A DNA stretch of 64,000 nucleotides from Cellulomonas sp. NS3. Its GTDB lineage: Bacteria; Actinomycetota; Actinomycetes; Actinomycetales; Cellulomonadaceae. The stretch spans positions 2,728,001-2,792,000 of the forward strand of contig NZ_CP103289.1 in the NCBI RefSeq assembly GCF_024757985.1, given 5' to 3'. Below the pieces are notes generated by a model that was not told the DNA's origin, did no database searches, and worked only from the letters and a program-made list of their open reading frames with translations. This document shows positions 28,073-36,113 of this stretch, in pieces (position 1 is the first letter of the stretch; each line of letters begins with the position of its first letter). The position numbers and the translations under genes were made by a program.

Positions 28073-29059
28073 ATGGACTGGACCAGAATCCTGACCAACG
28101 TCGCGGGCGAGATCATCGCCCCGACCACGGCCGCCTACGCGCTCGCCGCGATCGGCCTCAACGTGCACTTCGGCATGACCGGGCTGCTGAACTTCGGCCA
28201 GGCCGGCTTCATGCTCATCGGCGCCTACGGCTTCGCGATCGCCTCGATGGCCGGCTGGCCGGTGTGGGCCTCCGTGCTCGTCGCCATGGCGTGCGCGGTC
28301 GTCTTCGCCCTCATCCTCGGCATCCCGACGCTCAAGCTCCGCGGCGACTACCTGTCGATCGTCACGATCGCCGCCGCGGAGATCGTCCGCCTCGTCGGGC
28401 GCTCGACGTCCCTCACGTGGCTCACGGGCGGCAACGCCGGCCTCGCCGGCGACAGCTTCAAGGGCTCGTTCCAGGAGCTGTCACCGCTGCCCGACGGCAA
28501 CTTCGGCATCGGGCCGTGGGAGTACTCCAACAACCTGTCCAACAGCTGGTGGATCCGCATCGTGGGGTGGGCGCTCGTGGCGCTCGCGTGCCTGGCGATC
28601 TGGCTCTGGATGCGCAGCCCGTGGGGCCGCGTGCTCAAGGGCATCCGCGAGGACGAGGACGCCGTGCGCTCGCTCGGCAAGAACGTGTACTCGTACAAGA
28701 TGCAGGCGCTCATCCTCGGCGGCACGTTCGGGGCCGTCGCCGGGATCGTCTACGCGCTGCCACGAGCGGTCCAACCGGACTCGATGGGACGCCCCATGAC
28801 GTTCTACGTCTGGACGATCCTGCTGCTGGGCGGCGCCGCGACGGTCTTCGGACCCGTCCTCGGGTCGATCCTCCTCTGGACCACCCTCATGCTCATCAAG
28901 ACGGTGCTGCGCGACGTCGTCCCCACGACCGTCATGCGCTCGGAGCAGATCGAGATGCTCGGCTGGGTCCTCGTCGGGCTCACGCTCATGCTGCTCGTGA
29001 TCTTCCGACCACAAGGCATCCTCGGAGACCGCAAGGAGCTGGCGATCGATGTCCGCTGA
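28073..29059 (+). CDS. Branched-chain amino acid ABC permease (LivM type)
   Basis: The 328-residue protein has about nine hydrophobic segments and the LivM patterns GLNVHFGMTGLLNFGQAGFM, LRGDYLSIVTIAAAEIVR and the C-terminal IFRPQGILGDR. It begins 14 bases after livH. Its end overlaps the livG start by 11 bases, which shows tight coupling. Confidence 0.9.
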   Translation: MDWTRILTNVAGEIIAPTTAAYALAAIGLNVHFGMTGLLNFGQAGFMLIGAYGFAIASMAGWPVWASVLVAMACAVVFALILGIPTLKLRGDYLSIVTIAAAEIVRLVGRSTSLTWLTGGNAGLAGDSFKGSFQELSPLPDGNFGIGPWEYSNNLSNSWWIRIVGWALVALACLAIWLWMRSPWGRVLKGIREDEDAVRSLGKNVYSYKMQALILGGTFGAVAGIVYALPRAVQPDSMGRPMTFYVWTILLLGGAATVFGPVLGSILLWTTLMLIKTVLRDVVPTTVMRSEQIEMLGWVLVGLTLMLLVIFRPQGILGDRKELAIDVR

Positions 29060-30008
29060 GACCCCCACCCCCACCGTGCCCGCGGCGCCCGCCGCGAGCC
29101 GCAAGGCGCAGGTCGCGCGCGACCTCGCCGACGTCCCGCACACTCCGGGCGCACCGAAGCCCGACGCGATCCTGGTCGCGGAGAACGTGACCCGGACCTT
29201 CGGCGGCATGGCCGCCGTCGACGTCGACCACCTGCAGGTCCAGCGCGGCGCGATCACGGCGCTCATCGGACCCAACGGCGCCGGCAAGACGACCCTGTTC
29301 AACCTGCTCACGGGCTTCGACCGGCCGAACACCGGCACGTGGAGCTTCGAGGGCCGCTCGCTCGGGCGGGTGCCCGCGGGCAAGGTCGCGCGGGCCGGCA
29401 TGGTGCGCACGTTCCAGCTCACCAAGGCGCTCTCGCGGATGACGGTCATCGAGAACATGCGCCTCGGGGCGACGCACCAGCCCGGGGAGAACCTCCTCAC
29501 GGCGCTCGTCCCCCCGCTGTGGCGCAGCCGCGAGGCCGAGATCACCGCGCAGGCGGAGGAGCTGCTCGCGCGCTTCAAGCTGCTCGAGAAGAAGGACGAC
29601 TTCGCCGGCTCGCTCTCGGGCGGCCAGCGCAAGCTCCTCGAGATGGCCCGGGCGCTCATGACGAAGCCGACGATGGTCATGCTCGACGAGCCCATGGCCG
29701 GCGTGAACCCGGCGCTCACGCAGTCGCTGCTCGGGCACATCCAGGCGCTGCGCGACGAGGGCACCACGGTGCTGTTCGTCGAGCACGACATGCACATGGT
29801 CCGCCACATCTCCGACTGGGTCGTGGTCATGGCCGAGGGGCGGATCGTCGCCGAGGGGCCGCCCGAGACCGTCATGCAGAACCAGGCCGTCGTCGACGCG
29901 TACCTGGGAGCCCACCACGACACCGACCTCGGGGACGACAGCCTGCTCACCGACGACGTCGCCGAGCAGCTCGAGGCCGAGGCCCTCGTCGAGAAGGAGC
30001 AGCGATGA
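29049..30008 (+). CDS. Branched-chain amino acid ABC ATPase (LivG type)
   Basis: The 319-residue ATPase has Walker A GPNGAGKTTLFNLLTG, signature LSGGQRKLLEMARALM, Walker B MVMLDEPMAGVNP and the H-loop VEHDMHMV. The N-terminus carries about 35 extra residues rich in Ala and Pro and the C-terminus an acidic tail. It drives the LivHM permease. ATG at 29049 overlaps livM; the end overlaps livF by four bases. Confidence 0.92.
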   Translation: MSAETPTPTVPAAPAASRKAQVARDLADVPHTPGAPKPDAILVAENVTRTFGGMAAVDVDHLQVQRGAITALIGPNGAGKTTLFNLLTGFDRPNTGTWSFEGRSLGRVPAGKVARAGMVRTFQLTKALSRMTVIENMRLGATHQPGENLLTALVPPLWRSREAEITAQAEELLARFKLLEKKDDFAGSLSGGQRKLLEMARALMTKPTMVMLDEPMAGVNPALTQSLLGHIQALRDEGTTVLFVEHDMHMVRHISDWVVVMAEGRIVAEGPPETVMQNQAVVDAYLGAHHDTDLGDDSLLTDDVAEQLEAEALVEKEQR

Positions 30009-30862
30009 CCGCCCAGCCGAGCGCGACGAGCGCCGACCTGCACCGCGGGGCTCCCGCGGGCGAGCCGCTGCTGGCCGCCACCGACCTGATCGCCGGGTAC
30101 CTGCCGGGCGTCGACATCCTCAACGGGTGCAACCTCGTGTGCCACCCCGGGGAGCTCGTCGGCATCATCGGCCCGAACGGCGCCGGGAAGTCCACGCTCC
30201 TCAAGGCCCTGTTCGGCCTCGTCACGATCCGCTCCGGCAGCGTGACGCTGAAGGGCGAGGACATCACCAACCACCGCGCCGACTCGCTCGTGCGACGCGG
30301 CGTCGGGTTCGTGCCGCAGAACAACAACGTGTTCCCCTCGCTGTCCATCGAGGAGAACCTCCAGATGGGCGTGTTCCAGGCGCCCAAGACCTTCAACGAG
30401 CGGTTCGACTTCATCGTCGACCTCTTCCCGACGCTCGGGGAGCGGCGCAAGCAGAGCGCCGGCTCGCTGTCCGGCGGCGAGCGGCAGATGGTCGCGATGG
30501 CACGCGCGCTCATGATGAACCCGTCGGTGCTGCTGCTCGACGAGCCGTCCGCGGGCCTGTCGCCCGTGCGCCAGGACGAGACGTTCCTGCGCACGCGGCG
30601 CATCAACAAGGCCGGCGTCTCCGTCGTCATCGTCGAGCAGAACGCTCGCCGCGCGCTGCAGATCTGCGACCGCGCGTACGTGCTCGACCAGGGCCGCAAC
30701 GCCTACTCGGGCCCGGGCCGCCAGCTCATGAACGACCCCAAGGTCATCGAGCTGTACCTCGGGACGCTCGCGACGGACGTCGAGAGCGCCGCGAGCCACG
30801 CCGCGGACAGCCCCGCGGCGGTGTCGACGACGAAGCCGCTCGGCGGTGACCCGGCGCTCTGA
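30005..30862 (+). CDS. Branched-chain amino acid ABC ATPase (LivF type)
   Basis: The 285-residue ATPase has Walker A GPNGAGKSTLLKALFG, signature LSGGERQMVAMARALM, Walker B LLLDEPSAGLSP and the H-loop equivalent IVEQN typical of LivF (Gln-Asn in place of His-Asp). It ends the livHMGF operon, and a strong terminator follows 18 bases later. The C-terminal 30 residues are an Ala/Ser-rich tail. Confidence 0.92.
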   Translation: MTAQPSATSADLHRGAPAGEPLLAATDLIAGYLPGVDILNGCNLVCHPGELVGIIGPNGAGKSTLLKALFGLVTIRSGSVTLKGEDITNHRADSLVRRGVGFVPQNNNVFPSLSIEENLQMGVFQAPKTFNERFDFIVDLFPTLGERRKQSAGSLSGGERQMVAMARALMMNPSVLLLDEPSAGLSPVRQDETFLRTRRINKAGVSVVIVEQNARRALQICDRAYVLDQGRNAYSGPGRQLMNDPKVIELYLGTLATDVESAASHAADSPAAVSTTKPLGGDPAL

Positions 30863-30880
30863 CGCCGGCGCGGGACGCGA

Positions 30881-30913
30881 CGAAGGGCCGGGGTCGACGA
30901 CCCCGGCCCTTCG
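30881..30913 (+). terminator. Terminator of livHMGF
   Basis: A perfect 13-bp stem is formed by 30881-30893 and 30901-30913 with a seven-base loop, 18 bases after the livF stop. The arms are nearly all G and C, with TTCG at the 3' edge. Confidence 0.85.
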
Positions 30914-31236
30914 TGCTGCCCAGCGGCCGTGGGCTCCCGAGGGTCAGAAGCCGTGGCGATGTGGGGGCACGACCCTCGCCGCGGTCCCCGTCGGCCCGGG
31001 CTCCGGGCCCTGCGGCCACGCCCCGGGGTGCGCCTCGCGGAGGCTCCTGGTGAGCGTGCCCAGCCCGCCCCGCGCGCTGTCCGGGGGGCGGTCCCCCGGG
31101 CCGACCGTCGCAGGCACGACCCGACCGACCGGCGCACCCCGGGCACAGCAACGGCCCGGTGGGTGTGTCACCCACCGGGCCGTTGCCCGTGCGTCGCGCC
31201 CGGTGACGCCCTCAGGACGCCACGAGGGTGGTCAGG
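30914..31236. other. Intergenic spacer between convergent livF and livK
   Basis: No gene is supported here. The stretch has uniformly high GC in all frames and holds only the livK terminator at 31149-31185. Confidence 0.6.
31149..31185 (-). terminator. Terminator of the livK-like gene
   Basis: A perfect 17-bp inverted repeat (31149-31165 with 31169-31185) around a three-base loop lies about 50 bases after the stop of the minus-strand substrate-binding protein gene. Confidence 0.85.
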
Positions 31237-32496
31237 TCAGAGCTCGCCGAACTCCGCCTTGATCCACGTGTACTTGTTGTCCTCGCCGTACTTGTAGATG
31301 CCGATGAAGGCCGAGGACGGGTCGTTGTCGTCGTTGAACGGCCCCGCACCCGAGACCGCCTTGTACGTGATCTCGTCGCCCGCCTCGAGCGCCTCGACGC
31401 CCTCCTCGAACGTGGCGACCTCGGTGCCACCGTTCGCGCCGGAGACCGCCGCGAGGTTGGCCTGGATGGTCTTGCCGTCCGTGCCACCGCCCTTGACGGC
31501 GGCGAGCGCCGCCAGGATGGTCGCGTCGTAGGACTCGGCCGCGTAGGAGAAGTCCTTCAGCTCGGGGTCGATCTCCTTGAGCCGGCCCTGGAACTCGTCG
31601 TCCGGGAACGCGCCGGGCAGCGTGCCCTGCACCCCGGTCAGCGTGCCGGGCTCGAGGTCGGCGCTGTAGTCCGACAGGTTGCCGTCGACGAAGTACACCT
31701 TCGACATGTCGAAGCCCTGGGCCTTGAGCTCGGGGACGATGAGCTGCGTCTGCGCGAACGCGATGATCGCGAGCGCGTCCGGCTTCGCGGCGAGCGCGTT
31801 GCTGACGATCGTCGAGTAGTTCTGCTCGGTGGGGTCGAACTCCTCGCCCGCGTTCCCGTAGACGAACGTGCCGCCCGCCTCCTCGACCGTGGCCTTGAGC
31901 ACGTCACGCAGCGACGTGCCGTAGTCCTCGTTGAAGACGAGGGCGCCGACGTTCGTGTGCCCGTCGCCGAGGACGAGGTTGCCGAGCGCCGCACCCTGCA
32001 TGAGGTCCGACGGCGCCGTGCGGAAGTAGAACGGGTCGCGGCCCGAGAGGTCGGTCGCCGTGTTCGCCGGCGAGATCATGACGACCTCGGCGTTCGTGAC
32101 GTCGTCGACGACGTTGCGGGTGACCGCCGACGACGCGGCGCCGATGATGACCTGCGTGCCCTTGCCGAGGAGGTCCGTCACGGACTGCGTGGCGACCTCG
32201 GCGTGGTCCGAGTCGGAGGAGTCGGCGTGCTCGACGACGACGTCGTTGCCCAGGACACCGCCGGCCTCGTTGATCTCCTCGACCGCGAGGTTCACACCGG
32301 CGATCTCGGGCGGGCCGAGGAACGCGAGCGTCCCGGTCTGCGGGAGCAGGGTGCCGATCACGAGCGCGTCGGTGCTGCCGGCGGCGCTCGTCTCCGACGG
32401 CTCCTCCGACGTTCCCGAGTCGGACGTGCAGGCGGTCAGAGCGAGGGCGAGCGCGCCGGCAACAGCAAAGGCGCGGAGCCCGGTCGATCGAGTCAT
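31237..32496 (-). CDS. Branched-chain amino acid ABC substrate-binding lipoprotein (LivK type)
   Basis: The 419-residue protein has a signal peptide with lipobox LALTAC (Cys about residue 23), a Ser/Glu/Thr-rich linker and a periplasmic-binding-protein type I domain (IGTLLPQTGTLAFLGPPEI, VIIGAASSAVTRNV and YAAESYDATILAALA). It is the natural partner of livHMGF, which lies convergent 375 bases away on the other strand. That split arrangement means separate regulation of receptor and transporter. Binding specificity for Leu/Ile/Val is a family inference. Confidence 0.9.
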   Translation of the reverse strand: MTRSTGLRAFAVAGALALALTACTSDSGTSEEPSETSAAGSTDALVIGTLLPQTGTLAFLGPPEIAGVNLAVEEINEAGGVLGNDVVVEHADSSDSDHAEVATQSVTDLLGKGTQVIIGAASSAVTRNVVDDVTNAEVVMISPANTATDLSGRDPFYFRTAPSDLMQGAALGNLVLGDGHTNVGALVFNEDYGTSLRDVLKATVEEAGGTFVYGNAGEEFDPTEQNYSTIVSNALAAKPDALAIIAFAQTQLIVPELKAQGFDMSKVYFVDGNLSDYSADLEPGTLTGVQGTLPGAFPDDEFQGRLKEIDPELKDFSYAAESYDATILAALAAVKGGGTDGKTIQANLAAVSGANGGTEVATFEEGVEALEAGDEITYKAVSGAGPFNDDNDPSSAFIGIYKYGEDNKYTWIKAEFGEL

Positions 32497-32649
32497 ACGA
32501 GGTACCCCTTCGGTCACGGTCCTCTCGGCACGAGTGCCGAGGGTCGAACTGTGCGGGAAACGTACCCATCCTTTGTGTCCACGATGTGACTTGCACCGTC
32601 TCGGCTCATCTTGTTGCCGAGTTGTAACCAACGGCGACGGCGTGAAAAA

Positions 32650-32678
32650 GGCCCGGACCGGGTCGACCGGTCCGGGCC
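32650..32678 (-). terminator. Rho-independent terminator of the pdtaR-like gene
   Basis: A 12-bp stem (32650-32661 with 32667-32678) around a five-base loop is followed on the minus strand by TTTTT. It is a textbook intrinsic terminator 16 bases after the stop codon. Confidence 0.9.
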
Positions 32679-32693
32679 CTTCACTCGTTCGGG

Positions 32694-33398
32694 TCAGTCG
32701 CTGCCGCCGCCGACCTGCTCGATGACAGCGTCGGCGACCTCGCGCATGGTGAGGCGGCGGTCCATCGACGTCTTCTGGATCCAGCGGAACGACTCGGGCT
32801 CCGTGAGGCCCATCTTGGTCATGAGCAGGCCCTTCGCGCGGTCCACGCGCTTGCGCGTCTCGAACCGCTCGGCCAGGTCCGCGACCTCGGACTCGAGCGC
32901 CGTGATCTGCGCGTACCGGGAGATCGCGATCTCGACGGCCGGGAGCAGGTCCGCGGGCGAGAACGGCTTGACGACGTAGGCCATCGCGCCGGCGTCGCGC
33001 GCCCGCTCGACGAGCTCGGTCTGGGAGAACGCCGTGAGCAGCACGACCGGTGCGAGGTGCGCCTTGCCGATCCGCTCCGCCGCCGAGATGCCGTCGAGCA
33101 CGGGCATCTTGACGTCCATGACGACGACGTCCGGCTTGAGCTCCGTGGCCAGCTCGACGGCGCGCTCGCCGTCGCCCGCCTCGCCCACGACGTCGAAGCC
33201 GGCCTCGCGGAGCGTCTCGACGACGTCCATGCGGATCAGCGCCTCGTCCTCCGCGACGACGGCCCGGCGTGCCGGACGCGCCGGCGCCTCGTCCTGCAGC
33301 TCGGGGGCCTGCGTCGGCTCCCCCGTGGCGGTCAGGTCGAGAGCGGTGGCCGACTCGTCGGTGGAGGGCATGCTCGGCTTCGCGTCCTTGGTGCTCAC
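32694..33398 (-). CDS. pdtaR: ANTAR-domain response regulator (PdtaR-like)
   Basis: The 234-residue protein has a receiver domain at about residues 45-160 with acidic pocket VVAEDEALIRMD, phospho-acceptor Asp in VVVMDVKMPVLDG, and Lys in YVVKPFSPADLL. An ANTAR RNA-binding domain follows at about 165-228 (FETRKRVDRAKGLLMTKMGL). ANTAR regulators bind tandem hairpins in mRNA leaders to prevent termination; PdtaR in mycobacteria is phosphorylated by PdtaS. A 40-residue acidic N-terminal extension precedes the receiver, so the true start may be the ATG at 33371. No kinase gene is nearby, as in other actinobacteria. Confidence 0.92.
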   Translation of the reverse strand: MSTKDAKPSMPSTDESATALDLTATGEPTQAPELQDEAPARPARRAVVAEDEALIRMDVVETLREAGFDVVGEAGDGERAVELATELKPDVVVMDVKMPVLDGISAAERIGKAHLAPVVLLTAFSQTELVERARDAGAMAYVVKPFSPADLLPAVEIAISRYAQITALESEVADLAERFETRKRVDRAKGLLMTKMGLTEPESFRWIQKTSMDRRLTMREVADAVIEQVGGGSD

Positions 33399-33482
33399 GG
33401 CGCACAGCCTAATGCCGGAACCGCAGGTTCGGGCACGACGGGCGCACGTCGGCCCGAGCGGGCCGCGGTACCCTGCTGCGCG

Positions 33483-33556
33483 GCCCCGATAGCCCAATCG
33501 GCAGAGGCGTTCGGCTCAAACCCGATCCAGTGTGGGTTCGAATCCCACTCGGGGCA
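33483..33556 (+). tRNA. tRNA-Leu (anticodon CAA)
   Basis: The sequence folds as a 74-base cloverleaf. The acceptor stem pairs GCCCCGA (33483-33489) with TCGGGGC (33549-33555). The anticodon loop CTCAAAC holds anticodon CAA, and the T arm is GTGGG-TTCGAAT-CCCAC. The variable arm is only about five bases, which is short for a leucine tRNA. There is no encoded CCA. The end of the anticodon stem has a T-T mismatch. The gene marks the left end of the accessory region, as tRNA genes often do. Confidence 0.85.
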
Positions 33557-33644
33557 CTGCGTTTGCGCAGGTCAGACCCTGCGGACAAGGCTTCTGTCCC
33601 CATGGAAGGCCGATTCTGTCCCCACGAGGCGTGGGCTCGTCCTC

Positions 33645-33990
33645 GTGGCGAGTCTGGAGTCGAGACAACGCAGCGACGGCTCGACGGCGTACCGCGGTCG
33701 TCTGGCGGGACCCCACGACGGCCAAGAAGCAGTTCCTGACGTTCGACGACAAGCGCCAGGCCGAGCTCACCGTCAAGCTCCTGAACGCGAACGGCCAGCA
33801 CCTGAGTCTCGCGATCGAGGTCGCGAAAGCAACACGGACCGACGGCCCCGCGGTGGACGACGTCGTCGACGAGCACATCGGCCTCCTGATGCGCGTCGGC
33901 GACGACACACGAGCCGGGTACCGGCTCCGCGCGCGTGATCACATCGGACCTCACATCGGGCAGATGCCCGTCGCGGCCCACCGTCGGTGA
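33645..33990 (+). pseudogene. Truncated, frameshifted tyrosine integrase (N-terminal part only)
   Basis: Starting at a GTG at 33645, one frame encodes a typical actinophage/ICE integrase N-terminus with DGSTAYR. The next frame continues it with VVWRDPTTAKKQFLTFDDKR, a KLLNANG segment and DDVVDEHIGLLMRVGDDTRAGYRLRARDHIGPHIGQMPV (read in parts: the DEHIGLL and TRAGYR motifs). This is the arm-binding and start of the core-binding domain of tyrosine recombinases. A one-base frameshift joins the two segments, and a stop at 33990 removes the catalytic domain with the R-H-R-Y residues. It lies 90 bases from the 3' end of tRNA-Leu, the position of an integrase at its own attachment site. I infer it is the remnant of the element that inserted there. 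Confidence 0.8.
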
Positions 33991-33999
33991 CGGCCGGGC

Positions 34000-34140
34000 G
34001 TGCGCGAGTCGGGACACACCATGGCCGAGATCGCCGCCAAGACCGGCATCACCCGCGCCACCCTCTACCGCCACATGCCACCCCGACCCGCCACCCCCGT
34101 CACCGCCACCGGACAATCCGAACCGGAGCCGCGCCCGTGA
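34000..34140 (+). pseudogene. C-terminal helix-turn-helix stub of a serine recombinase
   Basis: An open frame of about 46 codons reads VRESGHTMAEIAAKTGITRA then TLYRHMPPRP and ends at the TGA at 34140. This matches the C-terminal resolvase/invertase helix-turn-helix that follows the catalytic domain in small serine recombinases. The catalytic Ser domain is absent, so it is not functional. Its stop overlaps by four bases with the start of the WapI-like gene. It may be a scar of recombination between two elements. Confidence 0.65.
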
Positions 34141-34628
34141 GACTCGAATCCCGCGACGGTGCCGCCGTGGAGTTGCGGCTGCTCGGCTACCAGTTCGGTT
34201 CCACCCCGGGCACCCGCGGCGACTGGGACGCCAACTGGCTCCTCCTCGGCGGTCACGCGCGCACCCTCGACGGGCGCGCGTGGTCCTTTCGCGACCCCAG
34301 CCTGACCACCTGGGACGCCCGCGACCTCGCCGCCTGGCTCCGGGAGGTCATCGCCGGGCACGTGCAGCCCATCGACTCCACCGGCGCCGACGACGAGGAC
34401 CTCCTCCTGCGCTTCACCGAGCCGGACCTTGCGTTCAGCCTCGCCCGACGCAGCGACGTCGACCTCACACTCCGGGTGCACCTGTCCCTCGAGAGCCGCC
34501 CACCCTGGCTCAACGACAAGGACACCGACCTGTACGAGTACGTCGTACCGATCACCTGCACCACCGACGAGCTCGCTGCGGCAACCGACCAGTGGATGAC
34601 CGACCTCCGCGCCTTCCCCGCTCGGTGA
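34137..34628 (+). CDS. WapI-like immunity-type protein
   Basis: The 163-residue acidic soluble protein begins VRLESRDGAAVELRLLGYQF, continues with NWLLLGGHARTL and WSFRDPSLTTWDARDLAAWL, a pattern I recognise from WapI-type putative immunity proteins in Streptomyces and relatives. These are encoded near polymorphic or contact-dependent toxins, which they are thought to neutralise. No toxin gene is next to it here. The GTG at 34137 overlaps the stop of the recombinase stub. It ends 117 bases before repeat copy 1. Family assignment is from memory of the pattern, so moderate. Confidence 0.6.
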   Translation: MRLESRDGAAVELRLLGYQFGSTPGTRGDWDANWLLLGGHARTLDGRAWSFRDPSLTTWDARDLAAWLREVIAGHVQPIDSTGADDEDLLLRFTEPDLAFSLARRSDVDLTLRVHLSLESRPPWLNDKDTDLYEYVVPITCTTDELAAATDQWMTDLRAFPAR

Positions 34629-34744
34629 CCCCGCCCACCTCCAGGCGATGTCACACAACTCATTCAGCCCGTGCCCGTCGACAACTGACGTAAGTACGCG
34701 AGTTCCGAACACCCAGCCCTCGCACCGACGCGCTGAGCACCACG

Positions 34745-34774
34745 GACGCACTCAACCCATCGTTTGAGTACACG
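34745..34774 (+). repeat. Cassette repeat copy 1
   Basis: The most diverged copy of the array: left arm CACTCAACCC, centre AT, right arm CGTTTGAGTACAC. The left GTACAT extension is missing. A TAAGTAC half-site-like sequence lies 60 bases upstream at 34690-34697. Confidence 0.75.
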
Positions 34775-34843
34775 AGGTCGTCGCTCGTGCACGGCTCGGA
34801 GCGGCGGCCGCCACGTGCTTGCGTTGCCTGCGACACTGCTGAC

Positions 34844-35188
34844 ATGGATGACGTTGTTGAGCTGTGGCGCCCCACCGGACCGGAGGAACTTGCTCTGGTC
34901 GAGGCCTCCGGCTGGAGTGCCTGGCCACCGCGCCTGCCGGAGCAGCCGATCTTCTACCCCGTGCTGAACGAGGAGTACGCCACCAAGATTGCTCGGGAGT
35001 GGAACGTTCCTCAGAGCGGCGTGGGGTACGTGACCCGCTTTCAGGTCCGCAGGGAGTTCCTCGACCGCTACGAGGTTCAGCAGGCTGGTGGCCAGACGAT
35101 CCTTGAGTACTGGATTCCCGCCGAAGATCTCGACGAGTTCAACGACAACCTCGTCGGCCCGATCGAGGTGACGGCGGAGTACCGCTGA
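34844..35188 (+). CDS. Small protein of the 'ADP-ribosylation/crystallin J1' annotated family (cassette 1)
   Basis: The 114-residue protein reads LWRPTGPEELALVEASGWSA, PPRLPEQPIFYPVLNEEYAT and GYVTRFQVRREFLDRYEVQQ, followed by EYWIPAEDLDEFNDNLVGPI. Proteins with this sequence are widespread in actinobacteria and are often labelled ADP-ribosylation/crystallin J1, a name without experimental basis. The repeated pattern of isolated small soluble genes suggests an accessory role, but function is unknown. It begins 70 bases after repeat 1 and ends 50 bases before repeat 2. Start ATG 34844 has no clear Shine-Dalgarno. Confidence 0.75.
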   Translation: MDDVVELWRPTGPEELALVEASGWSAWPPRLPEQPIFYPVLNEEYATKIAREWNVPQSGVGYVTRFQVRREFLDRYEVQQAGGQTILEYWIPAEDLDEFNDNLVGPIEVTAEYR

Positions 35189-35238
35189 GGCGAACGTCGC
35201 TGCGCCCGGACGGCGCCTGAAGCGCTCTCCGCCTGAGG

Positions 35239-35268
35239 CATGTACTCAAACGTTCGTTTAGGTACACC
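35239..35268 (+). repeat. Cassette repeat copy 2
   Basis: Left arm CATGTACTCAAACG, centre TT, right arm CGTTTAGGTACACC. The 12-base arms are inverted copies with two mismatches. Confidence 0.9.
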
Positions 35269-35319
35269 CTCAAGGCGCTGTGGGATCCGCATCCATCTCA
35301 CGAGCGTGACCGCAGGCGC

Positions 35320-35805
35320 TTATCGCCGAGCGTTGAGGAACGCGTGCACGGCTTCTACAGTGCGCCGCTCGAGGCTCTCCTCGTCTTCGTCGTCGTAGTA
35401 CTCGACCGTGTCGAACACGTCGTCGAGCTCGACGAAGACCTGACAGCTGCCGTCGCCGTCGTGACCGATGCTGCGGTGGGCCCAGTCGCAGAGATCCCGG
35501 GCGCTCAGTTCACCTCGTTCGAACCGACGAGCCATGACGGCCATCGCGCCCGCGTCAGGACTGACGGTCAGGACATTCGCCAGGCCCAGCTCCTGCAGCG
35601 TCTGCTCGATCATCGGCGCTAGGTCGAACCGTGAGCGGGCGGGTGACTCCCCAGCGAGTTCGCAGAGCGTCGGCGAGTCCAGCTCCGCCAGGAGGCACTC
35701 GACAGCCGCGTCGATGACCTCGGCAGTGTTCCCGTGGTGCAGACGCCAGAGGCTCACTGCGTCTGTGAACGTCGTCGTGGCCTCGCTGCGTGTCCGACCC
35801 AACAT
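35320..35805 (-). CDS. Hypothetical acidic protein, reverse-oriented cassette 2
   Basis: The 161-residue protein is mostly helical and acidic, with FTDAVSLWRLHHGNTAEVID near the N-terminus, the segment LSARDLCDWAHRSIGHDGDG and a C-terminal VFVELDDVFDTVEYYDDEDE. The HRxIGH and ELDD(VxD)TVEY pattern recurs, from memory, in small actinobacterial proteins found near toxin or immunity genes, but I cannot assign a function. It is the only gene of the array on the minus strand. It fills the interval between repeats 2 and 3. Confidence 0.7.
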   Translation of the reverse strand: MLGRTRSEATTTFTDAVSLWRLHHGNTAEVIDAAVECLLAELDSPTLCELAGESPARSRFDLAPMIEQTLQELGLANVLTVSPDAGAMAVMARRFERGELSARDLCDWAHRSIGHDGDGSCQVFVELDDVFDTVEYYDDEDEESLERRTVEAVHAFLNARR

Positions 35806-36113
35806 GGACCGAAACCTACCCAGGTTCGCCGATCGGCCAAGCCGCCCGCGGAGAGGCGGCGCGCGAGGTGCCGAGACCTGGGCGTCGAGTCACCGCGGCG
35901 GTCGAAGACCGCGCTCGAGCGGCTGAACCGCCGAGCCGCACGCGCGGCCTGGCTCACCCACCGACCGCTCCCGCCCGTAGGGCGCGTCCCCTGCACCAGG
36001 CCAGCGCGGCCTCTAGGGCCCATCGCGCTCGTCCACAGGAGTACATGTACTCAAACGATCGTTTAAGTGCACGTGCCTGCGAAGGCGCCTGACCTGCCTC
36101 GCGGGAGGTCAGG
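35806..36113. other. Intergenic region with repeat 3
   Basis: About 300 bases with no supported gene. It contains repeat 3 at 36041-36075, and GGGAGG at 36103-36108 serves the following gene. Confidence 0.5.
36041..36075 (+). repeat. Cassette repeat copy 3
   Basis: Left arm GTACATGTACTCAAACG, centre AT, right arm CGTTTAAGTGCACGTG. One of the fullest copies: the GTACAT prefix and the CACGTG suffix are both present. Confidence 0.92.

Noticed and set aside
34141-34156. Duplicate of the tRNA 3' end (attR)
   Set aside because: Only a nine-base match (TCGAATCCC) inside the WapI-like gene; too short and too close to be the second attachment site.
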